This document shows positions 1 to 8,473 of a DNA stretch of 36,268 bases, in pieces. Where the stretch lies: assembly GCA_023392975.1 (NCBI GenBank), contig JAEWNA010000358.1, forward strand, positions 1 through 36,268. Reading direction: 5' to 3'. The notes under the pieces were generated by a model that searched no databases, was not told the DNA's origin, and saw only the letters and a program-made list of their open reading frames with translations. A program made the position numbers and the translations under genes. Each line of letters begins with the position of its first letter. Position 1 is the first letter of the stretch. The stretch comes from Pseudomonadota bacterium. Lineage in GTDB: Bacteria > Pseudomonadota > Gammaproteobacteria > Xanthomonadales > Xanthomonadaceae.

Positions 1-2
1 CC

Positions 3-380
3 TACGCGCTGCTCGACCCGCGGCGGCAGGCGCTGCGTGCGCACGAGGCGCTGCTGGCGCGCGCCCCCGACGGCACCGGCTGGCCGGAGGCGCTGGTGCG
101 CACGGCGGAGCGGATCTACCTGATCGACTTCCAGGCGTTCTGCCCCACCGGGCCGCTGCCGCCGTCGCCGGGCGAACGCGCGCTGTCGCTGTGGCTGCGC
201 CATGTCGATGCGCTGCCGCCGCGGCAGCGCGACGACCGGCGCTGGTGCCGGGCCTCGCTGCCGGCGCCGCTGTTCTGGTCGTGGAAGCGCAGCGGCGGCG
301 CGCTGTCGCAACTGCTCGCCACGCTGGCCGACGCGTCGACGCAGACGCGACTCGCCCGGTCGCCGTCGATGTCGCGCTGA
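3..380 (+). CDS. 3' end of an unrecognised gene (partial)
   Basis: The frame is open from the left edge of the window to a TGA at 378-380, giving about 125 residues of the C-terminal part of a protein whose start lies outside. The visible part is Arg/Ala/Leu-rich with several Trp residues and contains the segment AERIYLIDFQAFCP. I see no signal peptide, membrane segment or catalytic motif that I can name. The next gene begins 67 bases downstream on the same strand. Composition matches the flanking core genome, so I treat it as an ordinary chromosomal gene. The product is unknown. Confidence 0.55.
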   Translation, partial: YALLDPRRQALRAHEALLARAPDGTGWPEALVRTAERIYLIDFQAFCPTGPLPPSPGERALSLWLRHVDALPPRQRDDRRWCRASLPAPLFWSWKRSGGALSQLLATLADASTQTRLARSPSMSR

Positions 381-447
381 ACCGGGCCACGCAACTCTGC
401 TAGGCTCGCCCCGACCCGCCGGCGGAGGCCGGCAACGCGGAGCGCGC

Positions 448-2373
448 ATGGCCCACCATCAGACCGACCTGCTGCGGCAGCGCCGCTTCCTGCCGTTCTT
501 CTCGGTGCAGTCGCTGGGCGCGTTCCTCGACAACGTCTACCGGCAGGGCATCATCGGCCTGCTGTTCTGGATGGGCGTCAGCACCGAGGAACGCACGCTG
601 TACGCGAACCTCGCCCCGGCGCTGTTCATCCTGCCGTTCTTCCTGTTCTCCGGCATCGCCGGGCAGATCGCCGAGAAGCTGGAGAAGTCGCGGCTGATCC
701 GCATCACCACGGTCATGGGCATCGCGGTGATGGCGGTGGCCGCGGTCGGCTTCCTGCTGCACAGCCTGCCGCTGCTGCTGGCCGCGCTGTTCTTCCTCGG
801 CGTGCATTCCACGCTGTTCGGGCCGGTGAAGTATTCGATCCTGCCCTCGGTGCTCAAGCCCGAGGAACTCACCGGCGGCAACGGCCTGGTCGAGATGGGC
901 ACGTCGCTGTCGATCCTGGTCGGCATGATCGTCGGTGGCCTGATCTTCCAGCTCGCCGGCGCGCACGGCCCGCAGGTCGCGGCGGTCGCGGTGCTGGCGA
1001 TCGCCTTCGCCGCGTACTTCGCCAGCCGCGCCGTGCCGCCCTGCGACGCCGGCGCGCCGGACCTGAAGATCCAGTGGAACCCGATCCCCGAGTCGCTGCG
1101 CATGCTCGCGCTCACCCGCAGGCAGCTGGCGGTGCGCAATTCGGTGCTGGGCGTGTCGTGGTTCTGGTTCGTCGGCACGGTGCTGACCTCGCAGCTGCCG
1201 GCCTATGCCGAGCTGCACATGGGGGGCGGCGAGCACCAGTCGCTGTACATCTTCGCGCTGGCGCTGTTCTCGATCGGCACCGGCATCGGTTCGATGCTGT
1301 GCGAACGGCTGTCGGGCCGCGTGGTCGAGATCGGCCTCGTGCCGCTGGGCGCGTTCGGGATGAGCGCGTTCCTGTTCGACCTGTACTTCGCGCGCAGCGG
1401 CGTTTCGCCGGCGACGGACCTCGGCGTGCTCGACTTCCTGCGCCAGCCGGGCAGCTGGCGGATCGCGCTGGACCTCACCGGCGTCGGCCTGTTCACCGGC
1501 CTGTTCGTGGTGCCGCTGTTCGCGCTGATCCAGAGCCGCACGCCGAAGAGCGAACTGTCGCGGGTCATCGCCGGGGTCAACATCCAGAACGCGATCTTCA
1601 TCGTGCTGGCCGCCGGGATAGGCGTCGCCCTGCAGATGAAGTCGCTGTCGATCGGCGGCACGGTGCTGCCGATGCCGGGGCTGAGCATCCCGCAGGTGCT
1701 GCTGGCGCTGGCGATCGCCAACACGCTGATCGCGCTGTGGATCTTCACCATCGTGCCCGAGTTCTTCATGCGCTTCCTCAGCTGGGTGCTGGTGCGCACG
1801 CTGTACCGGCTGCGGCTGCACGGCATCGAGCAGCACATCCCCGACGAGGGCCCGGCGCTGATCGTCTGCAACCACGTCACCTACATGGACGCGCTGGTGC
1901 TGTCGGCCAGCATCCCGCGGCCGATCCGCTTCGTCATGTACTACAGGATCTTCAACGTGCCGGTGATGCGCTGGATCTTCCGCACCGCCAAGGCGATCCC
2001 GATCGCCGGCGCGAAGGAGGACCCGGAGATCATGCGTCGCGCCTTCGAGGAGATCGACGCGGCGCTGGCCGACGGCCAGCTCGTCGGCCTGTTCCCCGAG
2101 GGCGCGCTGACCCGCGACGGGCAGATCGCGCCGTTCAAGGCCGGGTTGGAGAAGGTGCTGGAACGCCGCCCGGTGCCGGTGGTACCGATGGCGCTGAAGA
2201 ACATGTGGACCAGCATGTGGAGCAAGCGCGACGGGCGCCTGGCGCGCATGCGCGTGCCGCGGCGCTTCCGCGCGCACGTGGACGTGGTCGCGGGCGAGCC
2301 CGTGGACGGGCGCGAGGCCGGCGCCGCGATGCTGGAAGCCCGGGTACGGGCGCTGCGCGGCGACGCCGCCTGA
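448..2373 (+). CDS. MFS lysophospholipid transporter fused to a PlsC-type acyltransferase (Aas/LplT-like)
   Basis: A 641-residue inner-membrane protein. About the first 400 residues form an MFS transporter with many hydrophobic helices, resembling LplT, which flips lysophospholipids inward. Residues about 440-641 form a PlsC/LPLAT acyltransferase. The HX4D catalytic box is visible (His476 to Asp481 in NHVTYMD), as is the FPEG substrate motif (549-552). In E. coli the related Aas protein is acyltransferase plus acyl-ACP synthetase, with LplT separate. Here transporter and acyltransferase are joined and the AMP-binding synthetase part is absent, so acyl donor supply must come from elsewhere. 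The ATG at 448 has a GGAG seven bases upstream; the open frame extends further 5' but that part is Arg-rich out-of-frame-looking sequence. The likely role is re-acylation of lysophospholipids taken up from the periplasm. Confidence 0.85.
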   Translation: MAHHQTDLLRQRRFLPFFSVQSLGAFLDNVYRQGIIGLLFWMGVSTEERTLYANLAPALFILPFFLFSGIAGQIAEKLEKSRLIRITTVMGIAVMAVAAVGFLLHSLPLLLAALFFLGVHSTLFGPVKYSILPSVLKPEELTGGNGLVEMGTSLSILVGMIVGGLIFQLAGAHGPQVAAVAVLAIAFAAYFASRAVPPCDAGAPDLKIQWNPIPESLRMLALTRRQLAVRNSVLGVSWFWFVGTVLTSQLPAYAELHMGGGEHQSLYIFALALFSIGTGIGSMLCERLSGRVVEIGLVPLGAFGMSAFLFDLYFARSGVSPATDLGVLDFLRQPGSWRIALDLTGVGLFTGLFVVPLFALIQSRTPKSELSRVIAGVNIQNAIFIVLAAGIGVALQMKSLSIGGTVLPMPGLSIPQVLLALAIANTLIALWIFTIVPEFFMRFLSWVLVRTLYRLRLHGIEQHIPDEGPALIVCNHVTYMDALVLSASIPRPIRFVMYYRIFNVPVMRWIFRTAKAIPIAGAKEDPEIMRRAFEEIDAALADGQLVGLFPEGALTRDGQIAPFKAGLEKVLERRPVPVVPMALKNMWTSMWSKRDGRLARMRVPRRFRAHVDVVAGEPVDGREAGAAMLEARVRALRGDAA

Positions 2374-2499
2374 CCTCGCCGCGCCGCCCGCGGGCGTTTG
2401 CAGCGCGCGGCGGAACCGGCACAATGCGCGGAGATGCGCATCGCGGCCGCTCCGGGGAAACGGGCGACCGTTCTCGTCCACCCCCCGAGGAGTTTCCGC

Positions 2500-2814
2500 A
2501 TGAATACCGCCACCGCGCCCGGCAGCGTGCCCAACCATCTGGCCTGGGCGATCATCGCGACGGTGCTCGCCACCTGTCTGTGCTGCCCGCTGGGCCTGAT
2601 GGGCATCGTCGCCATCGTCCAGTCCAACAAGGTCAACACGCTGCTGAACCAGGGCGACCTGGAAGGCGCGCGGCGCGCCTCCGACAGCGCGAAGACGTGG
2701 TGCTGGGTCGCCACCGCGCTGGCCATCATCGGCCTGGTGCTCAACATCGCCTGGTTCGCCATGGGCGGCACCGCCGCCTACCTCGAACAGATCCAGCAGA
2801 TGCAGAACCGCTGA
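2500..2814 (+). CDS. CD225/dispanin-family small membrane protein
   Basis: A 104-residue protein with two hydrophobic segments (about residues 15-43 and 70-92). Between them is the polar loop typical of the CD225 (interferon-induced transmembrane-like) family, here with NKVNTLLNQGDLEGARRASD. A CCPLG motif lies in the first membrane segment. A clear GAGGAG lies 7 bases upstream of the ATG. It is the first of three closely spaced genes (CD225, DUF2752, CD225), so these are probably co-transcribed. In bacteria the function of this family is not known; a membrane-organising role is only a guess. Confidence 0.85.
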   Translation: MNTATAPGSVPNHLAWAIIATVLATCLCCPLGLMGIVAIVQSNKVNTLLNQGDLEGARRASDSAKTWCWVATALAIIGLVLNIAWFAMGGTAAYLEQIQQMQNR

Positions 2815-2822
2815 CGCCGGCC

Positions 2823-3236
2823 GTGCTGGCGCTGCGGTCCACCGACAAGCTGGTGCTGGCGACGGTCGCATGCGCGGCCGTCGTCGGCGTCTGGCTGCTG
2901 CGCCATTTCGACCCGAACGCGATCGGCAACTTCTTCCCGAAGTGCATCTTCCACGAGACGACCGGCTACTGGTGCATCGGCTGCGGCCTGACCCGTGCGC
3001 TGCACGCGCTGGTGCATGGCGACATCGCCCGCGCGTTCTCGATGAATCCGCTGGCGATGGTCGTGCTGCCGCTGATGCCGCTGATGCTGCTCCACGACCG
3101 CGGGGTACGCCCGCGTGCCCTGCAGCCGCTGATGTCGGTGGTGATGACGCCCAAACTGTGGATGATCCTGCTCCCGGCCTACTGGATCGCCCGCAACCTG
3201 CCCTGGTGGCCGTTCACGCTGCTGGCGCCGGGCTGA
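2823..3236 (+). CDS. DUF2752 membrane protein
   Basis: A 137-residue protein starting at GTG, 8 bases after the stop of the preceding CD225 gene. It shows the DUF2752 hallmark: a Cys near residue 40 followed by CIGCGLTRALHALVHGD, then two further hydrophobic segments ending in a WW-containing membrane helix. The family is a small integral membrane protein of unknown function often found beside CD225 proteins. The start is inferred from spacing and the hydrophobic N-terminus; no strong Shine-Dalgarno sequence is seen, which suggests translational coupling to the gene before it. Confidence 0.8.
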   Translation: MLALRSTDKLVLATVACAAVVGVWLLRHFDPNAIGNFFPKCIFHETTGYWCIGCGLTRALHALVHGDIARAFSMNPLAMVVLPLMPLMLLHDRGVRPRALQPLMSVVMTPKLWMILLPAYWIARNLPWWPFTLLAPG

Positions 3237-3267
3237 TCGCCCTCCCGCCGCTTTCCCAGGAATTCCC

Positions 3268-3558
3268 ATGTCCGTACCGCCTCCCCAGTCCACCGGCGAA
3301 TACATCCCGAACCACATGGTGTGGGCGATCCTGACCACGCTGTTCTGCTGCCTGCCACTGGGCATCGTCTCGATCGTCTACGCCTCGCAGGTCGACGGCA
3401 AGCGCGCCGCGGGCGACATCGCCGGCGCACGGATCGCGGCGGACAAGGCCCGCTTCTGGGCGATCGCCTCGGCGGTGTCGGTCTTCGTGCTGGTCGCGCT
3501 GTGGTTCCTGCTGTTCGGCGGTCTGGCGATGCTGGGCGCCTTGTCCTCGGGCCACTGA
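3268..3558 (+). CDS. CD225/dispanin-family small membrane protein (second copy)
   Basis: A 96-residue paralogue of the protein at 2500-2814. It has an N-terminal PP-rich stretch, a first membrane helix with CCLPLGIVSIVYASQV, a polar loop with KRAAGDIAGARIAADKAR and a second hydrophobic helix. An AGGAA ribosome-binding site sits just before the ATG. The two CD225 copies bracket the DUF2752 gene, a small three-gene membrane unit. Function is not established for bacterial members. Confidence 0.85.
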   Translation: MSVPPPQSTGEYIPNHMVWAILTTLFCCLPLGIVSIVYASQVDGKRAAGDIAGARIAADKARFWAIASAVSVFVLVALWFLLFGGLAMLGALSSGH

Positions 3559-3671
3559 ACCCATCCGGGTCGCGGATGCGCAAGCGTGGTCGCGATGCCC
3601 GACCGACCGGCCGGTCGACGCCTGCCCCCCACCCGGCATCCCGTTCACCGACCGACTGCCACACTCCCGGC

Positions 3672-4346
3672 GTGACCACCTTTGCCCGCCGACTCGTCCG
3701 CCGCCTCGCCTCCACCGCCGCCCTGGTCATCCTCATCGGCGGGCTGTCATCGGCCCCGACGCCGCCGGTGCAGGCGCAGGAAACGCGACTCAACCGCTGC
3801 GAGTCGCCGGCCGGCGGCACCATCTATACCGACCGCTCGTGCGACAGCCTCGGCGCGATCCCGCGGGTGGTGCGCGGCGTGCCGGCACCGGCCGGAGCGG
3901 GCCCCTACCGCAGCGGTTGCGCACGCACGCTGCCGGCATTGACCGCGGCGATCACCGCCGCCATCGACGCCCACGACGTCAACGGCCTGGCGTCGGTCTA
4001 CCACTGGGTCGGCCAGAACGCGCAGAGCGGCGAGCGCATCCTGCAGCAGCTCCAGGGCATCGCCGACCGGCCACTGGTCGACATCGTCGTCCTGCGCGCC
4101 GCGCCGCGCGCCCCGGAAACGGATATCGACACCGCTGCTGCGGCGACGCCATCGACAGCACCGATCGCTCCGGCGACGCCGCCGGCCGCGCCTCCGACCG
4201 GGGCCGACGACCTGCTGCCGACGCCGCCCCGCCGCGCGCCTGCCGTCGGACTGCGCCTGGAGCAGACGCTGAAGAACAGCAGCACGCCGTCGCGCACCGT
4301 GTTCGGCCTGCGCCGCCACCTCGAGTGCTGGTGGGTCGTGCTCTGA
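3672..4346 (+). CDS. Secreted or periplasmic DUF4124-like protein
   Basis: A 224-residue protein with a likely Sec signal peptide: basic residues, then the hydrophobic stretch TAALVILIGGLSSAP, with a probable cleavage after VQA-QA near residue 35. The mature N-terminus (RCESPAGGTIYTDRSCDSLG) resembles the DUF4124 domain, a short Cys-containing module common in Xanthomonadaceae exported proteins. A long Ala/Pro-rich linker (about residues 150-195) precedes a basic C-terminus ending in ECWWVVL. I chose the GTG at 3672 because it places the signal peptide at the N-terminus; an upstream ATG in frame would bury it. Function unknown. Confidence 0.65.
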   Translation: MTTFARRLVRRLASTAALVILIGGLSSAPTPPVQAQETRLNRCESPAGGTIYTDRSCDSLGAIPRVVRGVPAPAGAGPYRSGCARTLPALTAAITAAIDAHDVNGLASVYHWVGQNAQSGERILQQLQGIADRPLVDIVVLRAAPRAPETDIDTAAAATPSTAPIAPATPPAAPPTGADDLLPTPPRRAPAVGLRLEQTLKNSSTPSRTVFGLRRHLECWWVVL

Positions 4347-4556
4347 GCCGTCCATCGGCCGGCCGGGCGAAGTTCTGAGACGCCTTTCGCGACATACGCC
4401 CGCGCATGTCGCAGTGCGACTTGCATGCCATGACGCCGCATGCTCAGGATGCCGGGACAGGGCGTCCGGGTCGTTCCCGAACATCCCATGGTCCCGACAT
4501 CGCCACCCGGCCCGGACGCCGCGGTGCGCGGGACCGATACCAAGGAGAGGTCCATC

Positions 4557-5828
4557 ATGAAGCGTTCCACGCTCGCCATCGCGCTGTCCGCGCTCGCCGT
4601 CGTCGCCACCCCGGCCTTCGCCGCGCAGACCGCCGCCCCGTCGCTGTTCTCCGCACCCAAAGCCCTGCAGACCGGCCTGGTCGCCGATCCGAGCTATCGC
4701 GCGCTCGTCGCCGACCGCGCCACCGTCTCGGTGCAACTGCTCCAGGCGGATGCCTCGCTGATCGAGGCCAAGCGCGACGCCCTGTCGCTGGGCGACGCCG
4801 GCGTCGCCTACCAGCGTTACAGCTACCGCAACGAAGACGGGACCCAGGTCTGGTACGGCACGCTGGGCCGCAGCTTCGCCGGGCTGGACGGCTTCCTCGC
4901 CAAGACCGGCGAGATCGCCGACGACCCGAACAACTCGGTGATGATCGTCCGCAACGGCGACAAACTCACCGGGACCATCCGCAAGAACGGCGAGCTGTAC
5001 GCGCTGCGCCCGCTGCATTCCGGCGGCCATGCGCTGGTCCGCATCGACGAAGCGAGGATGCCGCCGGACCATCCCGCCGCCGACTACGCGAAGATCCAGC
5101 GCCAGTCGCTGTTCAACGGCCGGCTGCTGCGCAAGCAGGCGAAGGAGGCCGCCCCGTCGGCGGCGAAGGCCAACGCCATCATCCGCGCGCTCGTGGCCTA
5201 TACCCCGTCCGCGGCCAGCGCCAGCGGCGACATCGTCGGCCTGGTCAATCTCGCCGTGGCCGAGACCAACCAGGGCTACAGCAACAGCGGCGTGAACATC
5301 ACCATGCAGCTGGCGGCGCGCGTGGCGGTCAGCTACACCGAGTCCGGCAGCTTCAGCACCGACCTGTCGCGCTTCCGCGGCACCAGCGACGGCTACATGG
5401 ATTCGATCCACACCACCCGCAACAGCAGCGCCGCGGACGTGGGCGTGCTGCTGATCAACAACAGCTCGTCGTGCGGGCTGGCCTCCAGCATCGGTTCGAC
5501 CGCCAGCACCGCGTTCGCCACCGCGCACTGGAGCTGCGCCACGGGCTATTACTCGTTCGGCCACGAGATCGGCCACCTGCAGTCGGCGCGCCACGACCCC
5601 GCCACCGATCCGACCACCACGCCCTACGCCTACGGCCACGGCTACCGGTCGCCGACCAGCGCGTGGCGCACGATCATGGCCTACGCCTGCAGCAACAACT
5701 GCCCGCGCATCAACTACTGGTCGAACCCGGCCAAGACCTACGGCGGCCAGGCCATGGGCACGACCACGGTCAGCCACAACCAGCGCGTGCTGAACAACAC
5801 CGCGGCGACGGTGGCGGCCTTCCGCTGA
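4557..5828 (+). CDS. Secreted zinc metalloprotease, metzincin (reprolysin/M12-like)
   Basis: A 423-residue protein with a signal peptide (MKRSTLAIALSALAVVATPA, cleavage near AFA-AQ), so exported. The catalytic zinc site HEIGHLQSARH is at residues 336-346, the extended HExxHxxxxxH of metzincins. The Met-turn (IMAY, Met374) follows at the expected distance. Residues before about 210 probably form a propeptide that keeps the enzyme inactive. The ATG has AAGGAGAGG just upstream. A strong hairpin terminator follows the gene, so it is probably transcribed alone. Expected role: extracellular protein degradation, in keeping with predatory or saprophytic Lysobacter-type biology. Substrate unknown. Confidence 0.88.
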   Translation: MKRSTLAIALSALAVVATPAFAAQTAAPSLFSAPKALQTGLVADPSYRALVADRATVSVQLLQADASLIEAKRDALSLGDAGVAYQRYSYRNEDGTQVWYGTLGRSFAGLDGFLAKTGEIADDPNNSVMIVRNGDKLTGTIRKNGELYALRPLHSGGHALVRIDEARMPPDHPAADYAKIQRQSLFNGRLLRKQAKEAAPSAAKANAIIRALVAYTPSAASASGDIVGLVNLAVAETNQGYSNSGVNITMQLAARVAVSYTESGSFSTDLSRFRGTSDGYMDSIHTTRNSSAADVGVLLINNSSSCGLASSIGSTASTAFATAHWSCATGYYSFGHEIGHLQSARHDPATDPTTTPYAYGHGYRSPTSAWRTIMAYACSNNCPRINYWSNPAKTYGGQAMGTTTVSHNQRVLNNTAATVAAFR

Positions 5829-5857
5829 GCCGCCACGTTCGCGGATGCGTCACGGAG

Positions 5858-5878
5858 CGGGGCCTGCGGGCCCCGTTT
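5858..5878 (+). terminator. Rho-independent terminator after the metalloprotease
   Basis: CGGGGCC and GGCCCCG pair across a 4-base loop, followed by TTT. It lies 30 bases after the protease stop and before ilvE. Confidence 0.65.
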
Positions 5879-5936
5879 CCGTTCCGCCGGCGGCCCCCTG
5901 ATAGAATTCCCGTCCTCCCGCGAACGGAACACGGCC

Positions 5937-6854
5937 ATGGCGCAGCAGTACCCCGAGTGGATCTGGCACAACGGCGCGATCAAGCGCTGGGCCGAGGCCA
6001 CCACCCACGTGATGGCGCACGTGGTGCATTACGGGTCCTCGGTGTTCGAAGGCATCCGCTGCTACGACACGCCGGACGGCCCGATCATCTTCCGCCTGAC
6101 CGACCACAACCGTCGCCTGTACGCCTCGGCCAAGATCTACGCGATGCCTATCCCGTACGACCTGGACGCGATCAACGCCGCCTGCCGCGACGTGATCAAG
6201 GCCAACGGCAACACCACCGATTACCTGCGCCCCGTGGCGTATCGTGGCCTCGGCGGCTTCGGGCTCTCCGCGGACACGCCGATCGACGTCGCGGTCGCGA
6301 CCTGGAAGATGGGCCAGTACCTCGGCGCGACCGTGCTGGAGGAAGGCATCGACGCCTGCGTCTCCAGCTGGCAGCGTTTCGCGCCGAACACCATCCCGGC
6401 CGGCGCCAAGGCCGGCGGCAACTATCTTTCCGGCCAGCTGGTCGCGCGCGAGGCGCGCCGCCTCGGCTTCGGCGAAGGCATCGCGCTGGCGTCCACCGGC
6501 CTGCTCAGCGAAGGCGCCGGCGAGAACCTGTTCCTCGTCTTCGACGGCGCGCTGCACACCACGCCGGTCAGCGCCGCGCTGCTCAACGGCATCACCCGCA
6601 ACACGATCATCACCCTCGCCCGCGACGCCGGCATCGACGTGATCGAACGCGACCTGCCGCGCGAATACCTCTACCTCTGCGACGAACTCTTCATGTGCGG
6701 CACCGCCGCCGAGATCACCCCGATCCGCTCCGTCGACGGCCGCCAGGTCGGCGCCGGCAAGCCCGGACCGGTGACGCGGCGCATCCAGGAGCTGTTCTTC
6801 GGATTGTTCGACGGCAAGACGAAGGACAAGCACGGGTGGCTGGAGCGGGTGTGA
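5937..6854 (+). CDS. ilvE: Branched-chain amino acid aminotransferase
   Basis: A 305-residue fold-type IV PLP enzyme that transfers the amino group between glutamate and the 2-oxo acids of leucine, isoleucine and valine (EC 2.6.1.42), in the cytosol. Family hallmarks are visible: HYGSSVFEGIRCY near the N-terminus, the PLP lysine Lys158 in AGAKAGGNYLSG, the STGLLSEGAGENLF stretch, and the C-terminal CGTAAEITPI that binds the cofactor phosphate region. Length is normal for the family. The ATG at 5937 starts MAQQYPEWIW as in related enzymes. It is flanked by terminators on both sides, so it is monocistronic. Confidence 0.95.
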   Translation: MAQQYPEWIWHNGAIKRWAEATTHVMAHVVHYGSSVFEGIRCYDTPDGPIIFRLTDHNRRLYASAKIYAMPIPYDLDAINAACRDVIKANGNTTDYLRPVAYRGLGGFGLSADTPIDVAVATWKMGQYLGATVLEEGIDACVSSWQRFAPNTIPAGAKAGGNYLSGQLVAREARRLGFGEGIALASTGLLSEGAGENLFLVFDGALHTTPVSAALLNGITRNTIITLARDAGIDVIERDLPREYLYLCDELFMCGTAAEITPIRSVDGRQVGAGKPGPVTRRIQELFFGLFDGKTKDKHGWLERV

Positions 6855-6885
6855 GCCGCCGCGTCCGCGTCGATCGAAACAAGCA

Positions 6886-6913
6886 GGCCGCGCAGATGCG
6901 CGGCCTTTGCTTT
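6886..6913 (+). terminator. Rho-independent terminator of ilvE
   Basis: GGCCGCGC and GCGCGGCC pair across AGAT, followed by TTTGCTTT, 32 bases after the ilvE stop. Confidence 0.85.
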
Positions 6914-6969
6914 CAAGCGGACTGAATCCCGGCGCCTGCCGAAAAACACGGAAAAAGCCACCTGACCGT

Positions 6970-7092
6970 GGGAGCGACGGAAGTCGCGACTGATCGACAC
7001 CGGCGAGCACAGATCGGGAGACGAACGGCACCGCCAGAGTGCACGGTCACGGAAAGCGCGTTGCTTCGTCTGTCGCGACTTCCGTCGCTCCC
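6970..7092. repeat. Inverted pair of REP-like sequences (BIME-type)
   Basis: A 21-nt sequence at 6970-6990 beginning GGGAGCGACGGAAGTCGC is repeated exactly in inverted orientation at 7072-7092. A nested pair, AGACGAA (7019-7025) and TTCGTCT (7065-7071), strengthens the fold. The pair sits between the convergent ilvE and histidine kinase genes, the usual place for REP elements. The motif resembles the GGAGCGACGG... REPs common in Xanthomonas, Stenotrophomonas and Lysobacter genomes. No RAYT transposase is in the window. Confidence 0.75.
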
Positions 7093-7138
7093 GCTGGATG
7101 GGTCGATCGTGTTGCCGATTGTGCGACGGACGTCGCCG

Positions 7139-8473
7139 TCATCCGTTGCCGAACGTCAGCGTCGCGATCACGCCCTTCTCCGCGCCCGGCACCACGCGCA
7201 CGCGCCAGCCGTAGAGCGCACACAGGCGACGCACGATCGAGAGGCCGATGCCGCCGCCCTGCGTGTGCTCGGCGTGGCTGCCGCGATATCCGCGCTCGAA
7301 CAGGCGCGCGGCGTCCTCGGCGCTGAGGCCGGGGCCGCTGTCGATCACGTCGACCGCGGATTCGCCCAGGCGCACCACGACCTCGCCCTGCTGGGTGTAC
7401 TTCACGGCGTTGCCGATGAGGTTGCTCAGCGCGACGGTCACCGCCGCCTCCGGCGCGTCGATCACCAGTTGCCCGGGGGCGCCCTCCAGACGCAGGACCA
7501 GCGGCTTGCCGCCGAGCTGCCCGCGGTGCGCATCGAGCAACTGTTCGGCGATGCGGCCGACATCGGCGGCGCCATGGCCGCGCTCGTTGCGCGAGAGCAG
7601 CAGCAACGCACCGATGAGGTCGGTGCACTGCTGCTCGGCGCGCTGGATGCGCTGCAGGCGGGCGCGCGCCTTCTGGTCGAGGTCGGGCCGCGCCAGCATC
7701 AGCTCCGCGGCGCCGCGGATCACCGCCAGCGGCGTGCGCAGTTCGTGGCTGACGTCGGCGTTGAACTCGCGGTCGCGGCGGACGACATCGGTCAGGCGTT
7801 CGGCATAGTCGTCCAGCGCCTTCGCCAGTTCGCCGACCTCGTCCTCGGCGAAGTGCGAGGCCAACGCTTCGGGTTCGGCACTGCGGCCGGAACGACGCAG
7901 ACGCTGCGCGAGTTCGGTCACGGGGCTCATCACGCGGGAGGCGGCCCAGAGGCCGACGAGGAGCGAGAACAGCGTGAATCCGATCACCGCGGCGAAAATC
8001 GAACGCTGCAACTTCCTCGCGGTTTCGGTCGCACCCGTGATGTCATAGCGAACGAGGCTGGTGAACGCGGTCCCGTCCGGGCTGACACCTCGCTTCACCG
8101 CAACCTTGTAATCGTGCCAGAGACCTTCCTGGTCCTGCTGGCGAACATCGTGAATGCCGGGTGTCAGATCACGATAGACGGGATCGATCTTGAACGCATT
8201 GCGCTCACTCCAAGTGCGCGCATCGAAGATCAGGAAGTACTTGGGGGCATCCGGATCCCGCTCGACCTGGTTGGCGAGGCTGGCGACTTCGCGCTCCAGC
8301 GTCTTCTCGATCAATTGGTTTTCGAGTTTGCCTCGAATGTAGAGCGCGGAGAACGCGAACAACGACGTCAGCCCGAACCCCAACAAGAGGAACGAGAGCA
8401 CGATGCGGCTGCGCAGCCGCCTTCGGTAGGCCGGTCGCCGGCGCCTGCGAGGGGCGCCGTCAGCTGGAGGCAT
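7139..8473 (-). CDS. Sensor histidine kinase
   Basis: A 444-residue inner-membrane kinase. An Arg-rich N-terminus is followed by TM1 (about 23-47), a periplasmic sensor domain of about 110 residues, TM2 (about 158-178), a HAMP linker, and a HisKA domain with the phospho-acceptor His243 in FNADVSHELRTPLA. The HATPase_c domain shows the N box (NLIGNAVKYT), the G1 box (DSGPG) and the G2 box (GGGIGLSIV). The start overlaps the last 14 bases of the response regulator gene, so the two are translationally coupled. The signal is unknown; the periplasmic domain shows no metal-binding cluster that I recognise. Confidence 0.92.
   Translation of the reverse strand: MPPADGAPRRRRRPAYRRRLRSRIVLSFLLLGFGLTSLFAFSALYIRGKLENQLIEKTLEREVASLANQVERDPDAPKYFLIFDARTWSERNAFKIDPVYRDLTPGIHDVRQQDQEGLWHDYKVAVKRGVSPDGTAFTSLVRYDITGATETARKLQRSIFAAVIGFTLFSLLVGLWAASRVMSPVTELAQRLRRSGRSAEPEALASHFAEDEVGELAKALDDYAERLTDVVRRDREFNADVSHELRTPLAVIRGAAELMLARPDLDQKARARLQRIQRAEQQCTDLIGALLLLSRNERGHGAADVGRIAEQLLDAHRGQLGGKPLVLRLEGAPGQLVIDAPEAAVTVALSNLIGNAVKYTQQGEVVVRLGESAVDVIDSGPGLSAEDAARLFERGYRGSHAEHTQGGGIGLSIVRRLCALYGWRVRVVPGAEKGVIATLTFGNG

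Noticed and set aside
400..2871. Very long minus-strand open frame (823 codons) opposite the transporter/acyltransferase gene
   Set aside because: It is rich in Arg, His, Gln and Asp and lacks domains; in very GC-rich DNA the antisense frame of a real gene often stays open. The plus-strand gene has clear motifs.
3747..5777. 676-codon minus-strand frame opposite the metalloprotease
   Set aside because: Low-complexity Arg/Gly/Val-rich shadow; the protease on the plus strand has a signal peptide and zinc motif.
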